Positions 1 to 8,043 of a stretch of DNA of 64,000 nucleotides are shown here, piece after piece. A program made the translations under genes and the position numbers. The notes under the pieces were generated by a model, which saw only the letters and a list, made by a program, of their open reading frames with translations, made no database searches and was not told where the DNA came from. The stretch is from Allorhizobium borbori (GTDB lineage Bacteria; Pseudomonadota; Alphaproteobacteria; Rhizobiales; Rhizobiaceae). Where the stretch lies: assembly GCF_014196535.1 (NCBI RefSeq), contig NZ_JACIDU010000019.1:33061-97060 (forward strand). The letters run 5' to 3'. Position 1 is the first letter of the stretch; each line of letters opens with the position of its first letter.

Positions 1-1234
1 CGAGATTGCCAGCGCCTGGCAGGATCATGCCCATGCCATAGCGGCGCATGAACGCTGCATCGCAGACGAGATGCGCGGGGATCGCGCCGGTGGCGATCTG
101 ACCCATGGCGAAATCGTGGTAGGAATTGGCCTCGTTGACGAAACGCTTTCCCTTCGCATCCACAGCGAACAGGCCCGGCTTGGCGCGGTCGAGAATGATA
201 TGCGGCCACACCGCCAGCGAACCGTCCGGGCGCGTGTAGGAAGAGCACGGCATCCACAAGGCCGGGCTGTCGCCGCCATCGTCGAAACGTGCGCCGACGG
301 CCATGGCCACATCGGCGCCGTCGCCGGTATTCGTCTGCGGACCCAGCGCATAATCACGGGTGCCCGCCGGGAAGAGCCGTTCGCGAATCTTGCGGTTCCA
401 GCAGATGCCGCCGGTGGCCAGCACGACGCCCTTGCGAGCGCGGATGCGGCGGGTGCCCGTCGGTCCTTCCAGCACCGCGCCAACGACGCGACCATCTTCG
501 ATCATCAACTCCCTGACGCCGGATTCGAAGAGAACCGGCACCTTCGCCTTGCGCAGGCTATAGAGAAGCCGGGCCACCAGCGCATTGCCCATCAGCAGCC
601 GCGTGCCGCGTTTGTAGCTCACCCTATCCAGCACATACCCCCCGACAATGCCAAGCGTGCTGCGCAAATTGGCAAGCGAGGCAAAGGGCGAAAGCAGCGC
701 GCCGAGTTCGTTGCGCCCCACCATCATGCCGCCAAGGCCCATGAATTCACGGCGCGGCGGGCGCACACGGTCAAAATCCTCGCGCCCGAGCAGCTTGCCA
801 TCGAACATGACCGGGCCGAGCGCGCGACCGCCATAGGCGGCCCCCGGCCCGTCAAGATAATCAGGATGCGCGGCAGCAGCGACGAACTTGACATCCGTCT
901 TGCGGTCCAGTTCCTCGATGGCTGCGCGGCCCGATGCCAGAAACGCTTCCCGAAGACGCGCGCCGCCGCGATTGGCGACCACGGATTCCAGAAAGGCGCG
1001 CGCGTCTTCCACCTTGTCCGGCACGCCAGCCTGTTCGGAAAGATGTGTTCCCGGCACCCAGGTGGTGCCGCCGGACGTCGATGTCGTCCCTCCCACCTGT
1101 GCGGTCTTTTCGGCGAGAACGACGTTCAACCCTTCAAGCGCTGCAACCAGCGCTGCCGTCATGCCACCGGCGCCCGCGCCGCAGACAAGAAGGTCGACCT
1201 CTTCCATCGTCTCAGCCTTTCTTTCACCCGGCAT
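1..1234 (-). CDS. KstD-like FAD-dependent dehydrogenase (3' end outside window)
   Basis: FAD-binding flavoprotein of the fumarate reductase/3-ketosteroid delta1-dehydrogenase superfamily. The N-terminus has a dinucleotide fold (GAGAGGMTAALVAALEG) followed by GGTTSTSGGTTWVPG, which is typical of this family. Such enzymes remove hydrogen from the carbon next to a ring ketone, using FAD. I place the start at 1234 because GGGAGGAAAGAGA lies just upstream; an internal ATG at 1207 is less well served. The gene overlaps the end of the upstream flavoprotein gene by 11 bases, so translation is probably coupled. About 411 codons are visible and the C-terminus, which carries the catalytic tyrosine in this family, lies outside the window. 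The substrate is unknown; the tandem arrangement suggests two successive desaturations of one ring. Confidence 0.85.
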   Translation of the reverse strand, partial: MPGERKAETMEEVDLLVCGAGAGGMTAALVAALEGLNVVLAEKTAQVGGTTSTSGGTTWVPGTHLSEQAGVPDKVEDARAFLESVVANRGGARLREAFLASGRAAIEELDRKTDVKFVAAAAHPDYLDGPGAAYGGRALGPVMFDGKLLGREDFDRVRPPRREFMGLGGMMVGRNELGALLSPFASLANLRSTLGIVGGYVLDRVSYKRGTRLLMGNALVARLLYSLRKAKVPVLFESGVRELMIEDGRVVGAVLEGPTGTRRIRARKGVVLATGGICWNRKIRERLFPAGTRDYALGPQTNTGDGADVAMAVGARFDDGGDSPALWMPCSSYTRPDGSLAVWPHIILDRAKPGLFAVDAKGKRFVNEANSYHDFAMGQIATGAIPAHLVCDAAFMRRYGMGMILPGAGNL

Positions 1235-2984
1235 TCTCTTTCCTCCCGTAGCGTTCATCTTCCGCCTCATCGCCTCCTGCGATGGTTTCGGCGGCAATAA
1301 ATCCGAAGGTCATGGCAGGGCCGAGCGTGATACCGCCGCTCGGATAATGCCCGCCCATGATGCTGTTCATGTCGTTGCCGGCGGCGAAGAGGCCGGGGAT
1401 CGGCACGCCCGAGCCGTCGAGCACACGCGCCTTCTCATCCGCCTCGATGCCGGCAAAGGTGCCAAGGCTGCCCGGCACCACCTTCACCGCGTAGAACGGT
1501 CCGGTCTCTATGGGCGCGAGGCAGGGGTTGGGCCTGTGGTCCGGATCACCCTGAACCCGCTGGTAAGGTGTGACGCCACGATGGAACGCGGGGTCTTCGC
1601 CGCGTGCGGCATGTCTGTTGAACGTTTCAACCGTCTGCTTCAAGCCGACGGGGTCGATGCCACAACGTTGCGCCAGAGCCTCGATGCTCGATGCCTCGAT
1701 CAGATAGCCGTTACGGAGAAAGGCGCCGATCGGCACCGGCGCAGGCTTGACCGCGCCGAGGCCGTAGCGCCGCAGGAACCGGCGGTCGCAGATCAACCAG
1801 GAAACGGCCGGCTGACCGGGCTGCGTGGCCGCGATCATTTCGCGGACATAGTCATGATAGGGGCCGCCCTCATCGACAAAGCGCTTGCCAGCCGCCGTCA
1901 CGGCGATGATGCCCGGTTTGCCGCGTTCCACCAGATGGGGAAAACGCCCGACACTGCCATCCGCACGCGGCACGAGCGAAACCGGTGCATAGGCGGCGGC
2001 ATGGGCGAGCGTGGAAGAAACCCGCGCGCCCGCGCTTTCCGCAAGCCGCAAACCATCGCCACTATTGGTCTCTGGAGCCGCAGAGCTATGCGCGGTACCC
2101 GCCTGCACATGCGGCAAAAGATCGTTCAGGCGTTTCGGGTCATGCGGAAAACCGCCAGCCGCCAGCACAACGCCACGCCGGGCGATGACGCTGACGCGAC
2201 CGGACCGGGTTTCCAGCACGGCGCCGGTAACGCGGCGCCCGTCACGGATCAGTTCACGGGCCGGCGCGCTCGACCACAGCGCAACGCCCCGGTCGGCTGC
2301 CGAGCGCAGGAGCCGGGCAATCAGGGCGTTGCCATTGACGAGCTGCATGGCCCGGCGATGAACAGCCAGATCGCGCAGATGGATCAGCACACGACGCGTT
2401 ACATAGGTAAACGCCTTTGCAGAGCGCAGCGCCGTCAGGAACATGCGCATATCGACACCGGATGCGATGCCCATGCCGAGAAAAGTGGTTTCGGGGATCG
2501 GTGAGCGCAGGCTGGCAATCAACGATCCAAGCTCCCGGCCGTCATAGGGCGTAGCCACCACCGAGCGCCAGCCGGTCGCCGCACCCGGCAGGTTGCCATG
2601 GAAATCCGGCACGCCGCTGCCGGGCGTAAAATGCACTTCCGTGTTCTTTTCGAAGAATTCCAGCATTTTCGGCGCCGCATCGAGATAAGCGTCGATCATC
2701 GTCTCGTCGTAATGATTGCCGAGCACGGCGCGCAGATAGGTTCTTGGCGCCTCCGCCCCCTCACCCTTTCCGGCGGCAACAGCGTGCGGAGCATTCGGCA
2801 CCCAGAGCCATCCGCCCGAATAGGCACTGGTTCCGCCGAAGACATCCGCCTTTTCCGCAACGATGACATCAAGGCCACGATGGGCAGCGGCGACCGCGGC
2901 GGAAAGGCCGCCGGCACCCGAACCAATCACCAGCACATCACACTCCGCGCGGGCGCTCGCCCCCGCGTGATCCGCATCCGTCAT
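1224..2984 (-). CDS. KstD-like FAD-dependent dehydrogenase
   Basis: 586-residue flavoprotein, paralogous in layout to the one that follows it. It has an N-terminal FAD motif (GSGAGGLSAAVAAAHRG), then GGTSAYSGGWLWVPN. Near the C-terminus is HYPSGGITLGPAMTFGF, which lines up with the tyrosine and glycine of the YPGPG motif that act in 3-ketosteroid delta1-dehydrogenases; the tyrosine and the last glycine are kept. This argues for a keto-activated 1,2-desaturase rather than a fumarate reductase. The start at 2984 is chosen because AGAGGAGG sits 9 bases upstream; an ATG at 2990 is also possible. It is preceded by an AT-rich operator-like inverted repeat. Assignment as a steroid enzyme would be over-reading: smaller cyclohexanone carboxylates are equally possible substrates. 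Confidence 0.87.
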   Translation of the reverse strand: MTDADHAGASARAECDVLVIGSGAGGLSAAVAAAHRGLDVIVAEKADVFGGTSAYSGGWLWVPNAPHAVAAGKGEGAEAPRTYLRAVLGNHYDETMIDAYLDAAPKMLEFFEKNTEVHFTPGSGVPDFHGNLPGAATGWRSVVATPYDGRELGSLIASLRSPIPETTFLGMGIASGVDMRMFLTALRSAKAFTYVTRRVLIHLRDLAVHRRAMQLVNGNALIARLLRSAADRGVALWSSAPARELIRDGRRVTGAVLETRSGRVSVIARRGVVLAAGGFPHDPKRLNDLLPHVQAGTAHSSAAPETNSGDGLRLAESAGARVSSTLAHAAAYAPVSLVPRADGSVGRFPHLVERGKPGIIAVTAAGKRFVDEGGPYHDYVREMIAATQPGQPAVSWLICDRRFLRRYGLGAVKPAPVPIGAFLRNGYLIEASSIEALAQRCGIDPVGLKQTVETFNRHAARGEDPAFHRGVTPYQRVQGDPDHRPNPCLAPIETGPFYAVKVVPGSLGTFAGIEADEKARVLDGSGVPIPGLFAAGNDMNSIMGGHYPSGGITLGPAMTFGFIAAETIAGGDEAEDERYGRKENAG

Positions 2985-3106
2985 GCTCATCCGCCTCCTC
3001 TGGGAGCACGAACCGGCCCGGCGCACAAAACCGGGCAGGTCCGTCATTCTGCCGGAAAGGAACCCTCCTCCAGGGCCAACCCTTACCGTTCTCCATCACC
3101 TTTATA

Positions 3107-3151
3107 CATAAAATGGAATATTATTCAAAATAATAATTTCATTCCATTTAT
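3107..3151. promoter_or_regulatory. AT-rich inverted repeat, putative operator
   Basis: AAATGGAAT at 3111-3119 is repeated inverted as ATTCCATTT at 3141-3149, in an AT-rich stretch that interrupts the GC-rich coding DNA. The left arm extends to CATAAAATGGAAT. The repeat overlaps the stop codon of the upstream gene and precedes the flavoprotein pair. It has no GC stem or T-run, so it is a poor terminator and a better protein-binding site. The same half-site occurs twice more at 4773-4820. Confidence 0.5.
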
Positions 3152-3960
3152 AACGTCTCAATGACGTGACGTGCGGCAGCCAGAGCCTGAACGGCGCGTT
3201 CGCGGGGCGTCAGACGTCGCATGAGATCGGCCGAAGCAATCTCGACACTCACCGGAACATCGTCCGGCAGGGCACGAACGAAGGAGTGGAGGTCAATACC
3301 GCCCTCGCCCGGCAGAAGACGTCCGCCACGGGCAATCGCAATCAGTCCGGCATCGCTCGGATCGTACTCGGCCGGTGCATCGCAGATCTGGAAATAGTGG
3401 ATACGCTCATGCGCAATACGTTTCAGATCATCCGGGTCGCGGCCGGTTCTGTCCCAATGCAGCGCGTCCGCCAGAACGCCGCCGGAGGGCTGGCCGGCCG
3501 CCTCGACAATCGCGAGCGCCTGCGCCGCGTTACGCACGCCGGTCCAGGGCATGAATTCGAGATCGGAGGTCAATCCGTAGCCTGCCGCCAGTTCTGCAAA
3601 GGCCGCGAAGGTCTGGGTCAGCCGGCTGTGGTCGGTATCGTCTCCGGCCACGAGGATTTTTGAAGCGCCCAGCGCCTGTGCGCACTCGAGAAAGGGCTTG
3701 AAATCGCCCGGCCGGGTCTCGGGCTTGAGACGCACAATCTCGACATCGCCCACACTGATACCGGTCTCCGCGAGTGCCGCCTGCGCGTCGGCCAGCACCG
3801 CCTTGTCGGTAAGGATCGGATAAGGGCCTTCACCGCTTGCAGCGGCTGGCAGCAACCTAAGGCCGACACTGGTATAGCCGGTTTCCGCCGCGACGCGGAT
3901 GGCTTCAGCCGGCGCAAGATCGGCAACAGTCAAAAAGGCGAGAGAAAACTGTCTTGTCAT
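3148..3960 (-). CDS. Sugar phosphate isomerase/epimerase-like TIM-barrel protein
   Basis: 270-residue protein of the xylose isomerase-like TIM-barrel family, which includes inosose dehydratase, hydroxypyruvate isomerase and 3-dehydroshikimate dehydratase. Features seen are an N-terminal strand with SLAFLTVADL, a metal-ligand region around DLEFMPWTG, the LADALHWDRTGRDP segment, HYFQICDAP and a final SVEIAS. The arrangement E, D, H, E fits the divalent metal site of the family. I choose ATG at 3960 rather than GTG at 3972 because GAGG lies 6 bases before it. It follows the shikimate-dehydrogenase-like gene after 8 bases. Together these two suggest chemistry on a polyhydroxylated cyclohexane or dehydroshikimate-like compound, which is an inference. 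Confidence 0.8.
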   Translation of the reverse strand: MTRQFSLAFLTVADLAPAEAIRVAAETGYTSVGLRLLPAAASGEGPYPILTDKAVLADAQAALAETGISVGDVEIVRLKPETRPGDFKPFLECAQALGASKILVAGDDTDHSRLTQTFAAFAELAAGYGLTSDLEFMPWTGVRNAAQALAIVEAAGQPSGGVLADALHWDRTGRDPDDLKRIAHERIHYFQICDAPAEYDPSDAGLIAIARGGRLLPGEGGIDLHSFVRALPDDVPVSVEIASADLMRRLTPRERAVQALAAARHVIETL

Positions 3961-3968
3961 GACCGGCC

Positions 3969-4763
3969 TCACTTCGCGCAGAGATAGTCGACCATGAGAT
4001 CGCGAACTTCGACGAACATATCGACGCCGGTAATAGCGCCGCAGCCGATTTCGCGGGCACGCGCCACAAGCGGGGAAACCGCCGGCTGGGTAATGACTTC
4101 ACCGATAAACATGTTAGCGGTCAGCTTGTCGCCATCGAAAGGCAGGGCGTCGCCCTCGCGCATGCCGGCAGGAGTGGCATTCACCACCACGTCAAAGCCG
4201 GTCGGATCGGCACTGCCGGCATAGACCCTTGCCTTGCCCAGCGACGCAAGCCGCCCGATCAGCGCATTGCGGCGTGCTTCGTCCATTTCATGGATCGCAA
4301 GCTCGGAGACGCCGGCAAGAACCAGCGCATGCGCAATCGCACTGCCTGCACCACCGGCACCGGCGAGGATCGCCCGCTTGCCGTCCAGCACACAGCCGGC
4401 TTTCTTGAGCGCCGAAACATGACCCAGACCGTCGAACATGTCGCCCTCCCAGCCTGTCGGCGTGCGCCGCAGCGTATTGACGGCGCCGAGAAAGGCGGCG
4501 CGCTCGGAAAGCCGATCGGCCATGGTGACGGCTGCAATCTTGTGCGGCACGGTGATGATGACACCGTCGAGATTCTGGAGGGCCTTCAGACCGGACCAGC
4601 ATGTCTCCAGATCCTCCGGCGCAACATGACCCGGAATGCACAGCGCGTTCAGCCCGCGCGCCTGCAGCATTTCACTGACGCCGGCTGGGGACTTCACCTG
4701 GGCAATCGGATCACCGATCACAAAGCACAGGCGCGAAGCGCCGTTCAGTTCCAGATTCATCAT
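3969..4763 (-). CDS. Shikimate 5-dehydrogenase-like protein
   Basis: 264-residue member of the AroE/quinate dehydrogenase family, which reduces or oxidises a ring carbonyl with NAD(P). Visible motifs are GDPIAQVKSP (substrate-binding loop), TVPHK with the catalytic lysine, GAVNTLRR, the D of DMFDGLGH, GAGGAGSAIAHAL (dinucleotide fold) and VVNATPAGM. A ladder GGAGGAGG at 4766-4773 serves either of two adjacent ATGs (4763 or 4760). Being first in a catabolic unit and one of two such paralogues in the window, it is unlikely to be the housekeeping aroE and more likely acts on quinate, shikimate or a related cyclitol acid. Confidence 0.85.
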   Translation of the reverse strand: MMNLELNGASRLCFVIGDPIAQVKSPAGVSEMLQARGLNALCIPGHVAPEDLETCWSGLKALQNLDGVIITVPHKIAAVTMADRLSERAAFLGAVNTLRRTPTGWEGDMFDGLGHVSALKKAGCVLDGKRAILAGAGGAGSAIAHALVLAGVSELAIHEMDEARRNALIGRLASLGKARVYAGSADPTGFDVVVNATPAGMREGDALPFDGDKLTANMFIGEVITQPAVSPLVARAREIGCGAITGVDMFVEVRDLMVDYLCAK

Positions 4764-4772
4764 TTCCTCCTC

Positions 4773-4820
4773 CATAAAATGTGAATGTCATTTCATTATT
4801 GAATACACATCCATTTTATG
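4773..4820. promoter_or_regulatory. Paired CATAAAATG inverted repeats, putative operator
   Basis: CATAAAATG at 4773-4781 and its exact inverse CATTTTATG at 4812-4820 flank an AT-rich spacer directly upstream of the shikimate-dehydrogenase-like gene. The same 9-mer is present at 3107-3115. A promoter for the minus-strand unit probably lies here, but no convincing -35/-10 pair could be fixed. Confidence 0.5.
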
Positions 4821-5102
4821 ATCGTCCAGAGGAGATTTGCTGCCAGCCGGTGAAGTAGCCGTCCCTGCGCCACACCAACTTGCTCCGCAGGCGCCAGAGC
4901 GCGCGGAAAGGGACGATCACAGGGCAAGGCAATAAATGGAAGTAGCAAGAAGCGCACATGCGCCCCAAGATCTGATACCCGCTCTTATGCTAAAAGCAGC
5001 AGACGGGGTGGCGGCAAACGGCCGCGAGTCTCAGAAAGCCGATGAGATTTTGCGCAAAACGACAGCCCCTTGCGCCAAAGCAAGGGTCAACACGCCACCC
5101 CG
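4820..5102. other. Gene-free stretch with strong paired stems; possible structured RNA
   Basis: No gene is credible here. Two long-range perfect inverted repeats close separate 99-base domains: GATCGTCC 4820-4827 with GGACGATC 4911-4918, and CGGGGTGGCG 5004-5013 with CGCCACCCCG 5093-5102. Inside the second are the 12-base palindrome TTTTGCGCAAAA (5048-5059) and a hairpin CCCTTGC/GCAAGGG (5067-5073 with 5080-5086). The density of stems suggests an RNA or a decayed mobile element. Strand and function are unknown, and it matches no RNA family I recognise. Confidence 0.35.
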
Positions 5103-5109
5103 GCAATAA

Positions 5110-5130
5110 CGGTGCTTAAAGGCAGCACCG
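5110..5130 (-). terminator. Hairpin after the GntR gene
   Basis: CGGTGCT (5110-5116) pairs with AGCACCG (5124-5130) around a 7-base loop, 21 bases past the regulator's stop codon. On the minus strand it is followed by TTATT, a weak T-tract. A plausible terminator for the regulator gene. Confidence 0.45.
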
Positions 5131-5151
5131 CTCAATGACCGGGGTCAACCG

Positions 5152-5868
5152 TCAAATTTCCCCGCCGAAATGCTGGGCGTGGATCAGCAGACCTTTGCCG
5201 CCATGCTCGATATCGCGTGCGATGGCCGCAGCCGCGGCCTCGTCATCACGGGCACGCAATGCCTGAATGACCAGAACATGCGGATGCGGGTCCCAATCCG
5301 GCAGACCGCCATCGTAGAGATGCGAGATAATCGGCCCGCAACGCACCCATAGACTTTCCACAATGTCATAAAGGATCGGCGACCCTGCGATACCGCACAG
5401 GGCGAGATGAAATTCCGTATTGAGATCAACGGCGTGAACGAAATCACTCTTGCGGTGACAGTCGGCGATTTCCTCCTGAATAGCCTCCAACGCATCGATT
5501 TCTTCCCTGCTGGCGCGTTTCGCAGCAAGCGCAGCAGCCCGGCCTTCAAGATCCATGCGGATGGTGCGGATTTCCAGAAGCTGCGCGAGCGTCAATGAGG
5601 GAACGACCGCCGTGCCACGCTGATCGAGCATCAGCGCTTTCTCGCTGACCAACCGCAACAGCGCCTCGCGCATCGGTGTGGCGCTGATGCCGAACCGGGC
5701 CGACATAGGCCGCAGGCGCAGGCGTTCCCCGGGGCGCAACTGGCCACGCATCAAAGCTCCCCGCAAATCAAGATAGGCCCGTTCGCTGAGGTTTTCCTTC
5801 AGAATCGGGCGTACCCAATCCGCATTTTCCGGCAAACCTGCTTCATTTTGCTGGGGGGGCCTTGACAT
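5152..5868 (-). CDS. GntR family regulator with FCD ligand domain
   Basis: 238-residue regulator. The N-terminal winged helix-turn-helix spans about residues 25-95 (SERAYLDLRGALMRGQLRPG, FGISATPMREALLRL), followed by an FCD helical domain with candidate metal ligands in DLNTEFHLAL, HLYDGG and the C-terminal histidines. FCD regulators usually bind small organic acids or sugar acids and repress neighbouring catabolic operons. ATG at 5868 is chosen because GAGAGG precedes it by 8 bases. It is divergent from the alcohol dehydrogenase operon, and a perfect 14-base palindrome lies between the two, the expected operator. Confidence 0.88.
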   Translation of the reverse strand: MSRPPQQNEAGLPENADWVRPILKENLSERAYLDLRGALMRGQLRPGERLRLRPMSARFGISATPMREALLRLVSEKALMLDQRGTAVVPSLTLAQLLEIRTIRMDLEGRAAALAAKRASREEIDALEAIQEEIADCHRKSDFVHAVDLNTEFHLALCGIAGSPILYDIVESLWVRCGPIISHLYDGGLPDWDPHPHVLVIQALRARDDEAAAAAIARDIEHGGKGLLIHAQHFGGEI

Positions 5869-5885
5869 CGGCAACCTCTCGACTG

Positions 5886-5899
5886 TTTGTTATAACAAA
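5886..5899. promoter_or_regulatory. Perfect 14-base palindrome, putative GntR operator
   Basis: TTTGTTATAACAAA is fully self-complementary and lies between the divergent regulator and the ten-gene catabolic operon starting at 5999. Its form (short GT..AC arms around an AT core) fits operators of the FadR/FCD branch of the GntR family. Control of both directions by the adjacent regulator is inferred. Confidence 0.65.
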
Positions 5900-5998
5900 T
5901 TACATATCACGATTTCCACCGACTGCGAAGCATAAATTGCAGCCGGGCAACAGGCGGGGAGGCCTGGGCGATCGGGATCAACAGGGAGGAGGCGCAGC

Positions 5999-7045
5999 AT
6001 GATTGCGCTGCGAAAAACCGCCGCCGCGTTCGGTGCGGAACTGGTTCGCATGGCCGCGCCAGCCGTGCCATCGGCGGATAGCGTCATCATCGAGGTAGTC
6101 GCCACCGGCATTTGCGGCAGCGACGTCCATGCCTATGAGTGGACGCCCGGCTATGAATTCATGGCCGCACATCTTCCGCTGACGATCGGCCACGAGTTTT
6201 CCGGCATCGTGCGCAGTGTCGGCACTGCCGTGACCGAGAGAATGCCGGGTGAGCGTGTCGTCTGCTGGCCGACGATTGCCTGCACCCGCTGCACGGCATG
6301 CATGGCCGGACGCCTGCAGCACTGCCCCGAACGCAAGGTCATCGGACTGCACCGCAACGGTGGCTTTGCCCGTTGCGTGGAAGTGCCCGCCCGCAACTGT
6401 TTTCGCGTTCCGGACGGCCTCGATCTCGAAACCGCGGCGCTTGCCGAGCCGCTTTCGATCGCCGTCAATGCCGTCGATGTGGCCGATATCGGCGAGGGGG
6501 ACCGGGTCGTCGTGCTCGGCCCCGGACCCATCGGCCTTGGTGCCGCCTTGGTGGCAGCCCGGCGGGGTGCGCAGGTGCTGATAGCCGGTTTGAATGATAC
6601 CGCCCGCCTGACCATCGCCCGCGATATGGGCATTGCCGGCGCCGTCGACATCGCAACGACATCGCTCGATAATGCGGTGAAAGCCGCTTTCGGCGACAAG
6701 GCAGACCGCGTGATCGAGGCGACCGGGATTGTCGACAGCATCACCGATGGGCTGACCGTGTTGCGGCCGGGCGGCATCCTCACCGCCGCGGGCATCCACA
6801 CGAAACCGCTCGAACTCGACCTGACCCGCTTCATCCGCGAAAAGAAGCAGCTTCGCGCCGCCCACGATACGACGCACGCTGCCTTTGAGGAAGCGATCAG
6901 CCTGCTCTCGGGCAACGCAGACAGCCTTGCCCGCATGATTACCCACCGCAAACCGCTTGCCGAAGCAGCGGAAGCCTTTGCGCTCGCCCGCGCCCGGCAG
7001 GCCGTCAAGGTGATGCTGATACCCCCACAGGAGGAAGACCAATGA
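5999..7045 (+). CDS. Zinc-dependent alcohol dehydrogenase (MDR family)
   Basis: 348-residue medium-chain dehydrogenase that oxidises a secondary alcohol or polyol with NAD. The catalytic zinc site is seen in GICGSDVHAYEW (Cys) and GHEFSG (His, Glu). The structural zinc site is complete: four cysteines spaced 3, 3 and 8 in CTRCTACMAGRLQHC. The dinucleotide fold is VLGPGPIGLGAALVAARRG. It resembles threonine/sorbitol dehydrogenases. AGGGAGGAGG sits 8 bases before the start. First gene of the operon, overlapping the next by ATGA, so probably the first oxidation after uptake. Confidence 0.88.
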   Translation: MIALRKTAAAFGAELVRMAAPAVPSADSVIIEVVATGICGSDVHAYEWTPGYEFMAAHLPLTIGHEFSGIVRSVGTAVTERMPGERVVCWPTIACTRCTACMAGRLQHCPERKVIGLHRNGGFARCVEVPARNCFRVPDGLDLETAALAEPLSIAVNAVDVADIGEGDRVVVLGPGPIGLGAALVAARRGAQVLIAGLNDTARLTIARDMGIAGAVDIATTSLDNAVKAAFGDKADRVIEATGIVDSITDGLTVLRPGGILTAAGIHTKPLELDLTRFIREKKQLRAAHDTTHAAFEEAISLLSGNADSLARMITHRKPLAEAAEAFALARARQAVKVMLIPPQEEDQ

Positions 7046-8043
7046 CCGAAACGACCCGCGCCGTCATTGCGGCCCGCCCCGGTGGCCCGGATGTGCTCGA
7101 AATCATCGAACGGCCGCGCCCTGTTCCCGGCGACGGAGAACTTCTGGTGCGCGTTGGCGCCGCCGGTATCAACCGGCCGGACGTGATGCAGCGGCAGGGC
7201 AATTATCCGCCCCCGCCCGGCGCATCCGACGTGCTGGGACTGGAACTCGCAGGCATGGTGGTCGCGGTCGGTCCCGGCGTCACCCGCTTCAAACCGGGCG
7301 ACCGGCTGATGGCGCTCGTTCATTCCGGTGCCTATGCCGAATGGGCCGTGGTGCAGGAGGCTTCCGCCCTGCCCGTTCCCGATGGCATGTCAATGATCGA
7401 GGCCGGTGCCTTTGCCGAGACTTATTTCACGGTCTGGAGCAACGTTTTCGAGCGCGCCGGGTTGAAACCGGGCGAAACGCTGCTCGTCCACGGTGGCACC
7501 TCGGGCATCGGGGCGACGGCGACGCTGCTCGCCAAGGCGCTCGGCTCGAGAGTCATCGTCACCGCCGGTTCGGACGAAAAATGCGCGGCAAGCCTCGCGC
7601 TCGGGGCCGACGCCGCCATCAACTACCGCACGCAGGATTTCGTGACCGCCGCCCGTGACCTGACGGACGGACGCGGCCCGGACGTAATCCTCGACATGGT
7701 CGGCGGCGACTACATCGCCCGCAATATCGAAGCTGTCGCCGTCGACGGTCGCATCGCCCAGATTGCCTTCCAGCAGGGATCGAAAGCGGAGGTGGATTTC
7801 CTGCCGCTTCTGATGAAGCGCGTCACCTTCACCGGCTCGACGCTGCGCGCGCGACCGCTCGCCATGAAAGCGAAGCTGGCGCAGGCACTGGAAGAGCGTG
7901 TTTTGCCGCTGCTGGCGGCCGGTATTGCGCGGCCACCGATCGATTCCACATTCCCGTTCGAGAAGGTGCGCGATGCCCACGCCCGCATGGATGCCGGTGC
8001 GCATGTCGGCAAGATCGTCCTCGTGATGGAGCCGACAGCATGA
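7042..8043 (+). CDS. NAD(P)H:quinone oxidoreductase, zeta-crystallin-like
   Basis: 333-residue zinc-free MDR protein of the quinone oxidoreductase/PIG3 group. It shows the N-terminal RPVPGDGELLVRVGAAGINR motif, QRQGNYPPPPG, and LVHGGTSGIGATATLLAKAL as NADPH-binding loop. These enzymes reduce quinones or conjugated enones. It lacks the zinc ligands of the preceding gene. It overlaps both neighbours by 4 bases (ATGA), indicating one translationally coupled unit. A role in reducing an enone made by ring oxidation would fit, but is inferred. Confidence 0.85.
   Translation: MTETTRAVIAARPGGPDVLEIIERPRPVPGDGELLVRVGAAGINRPDVMQRQGNYPPPPGASDVLGLELAGMVVAVGPGVTRFKPGDRLMALVHSGAYAEWAVVQEASALPVPDGMSMIEAGAFAETYFTVWSNVFERAGLKPGETLLVHGGTSGIGATATLLAKALGSRVIVTAGSDEKCAASLALGADAAINYRTQDFVTAARDLTDGRGPDVILDMVGGDYIARNIEAVAVDGRIAQIAFQQGSKAEVDFLPLLMKRVTFTGSTLRARPLAMKAKLAQALEERVLPLLAAGIARPPIDSTFPFEKVRDAHARMDAGAHVGKIVLVMEPTA

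Noticed and set aside
3107..3151. AT-rich inverted repeat read as a terminator of the TIM-barrel gene
   Set aside because: The stem has only A-T rich pairs with a long spacer and no T-run, and its half-site recurs at another promoter, so an operator is more likely.
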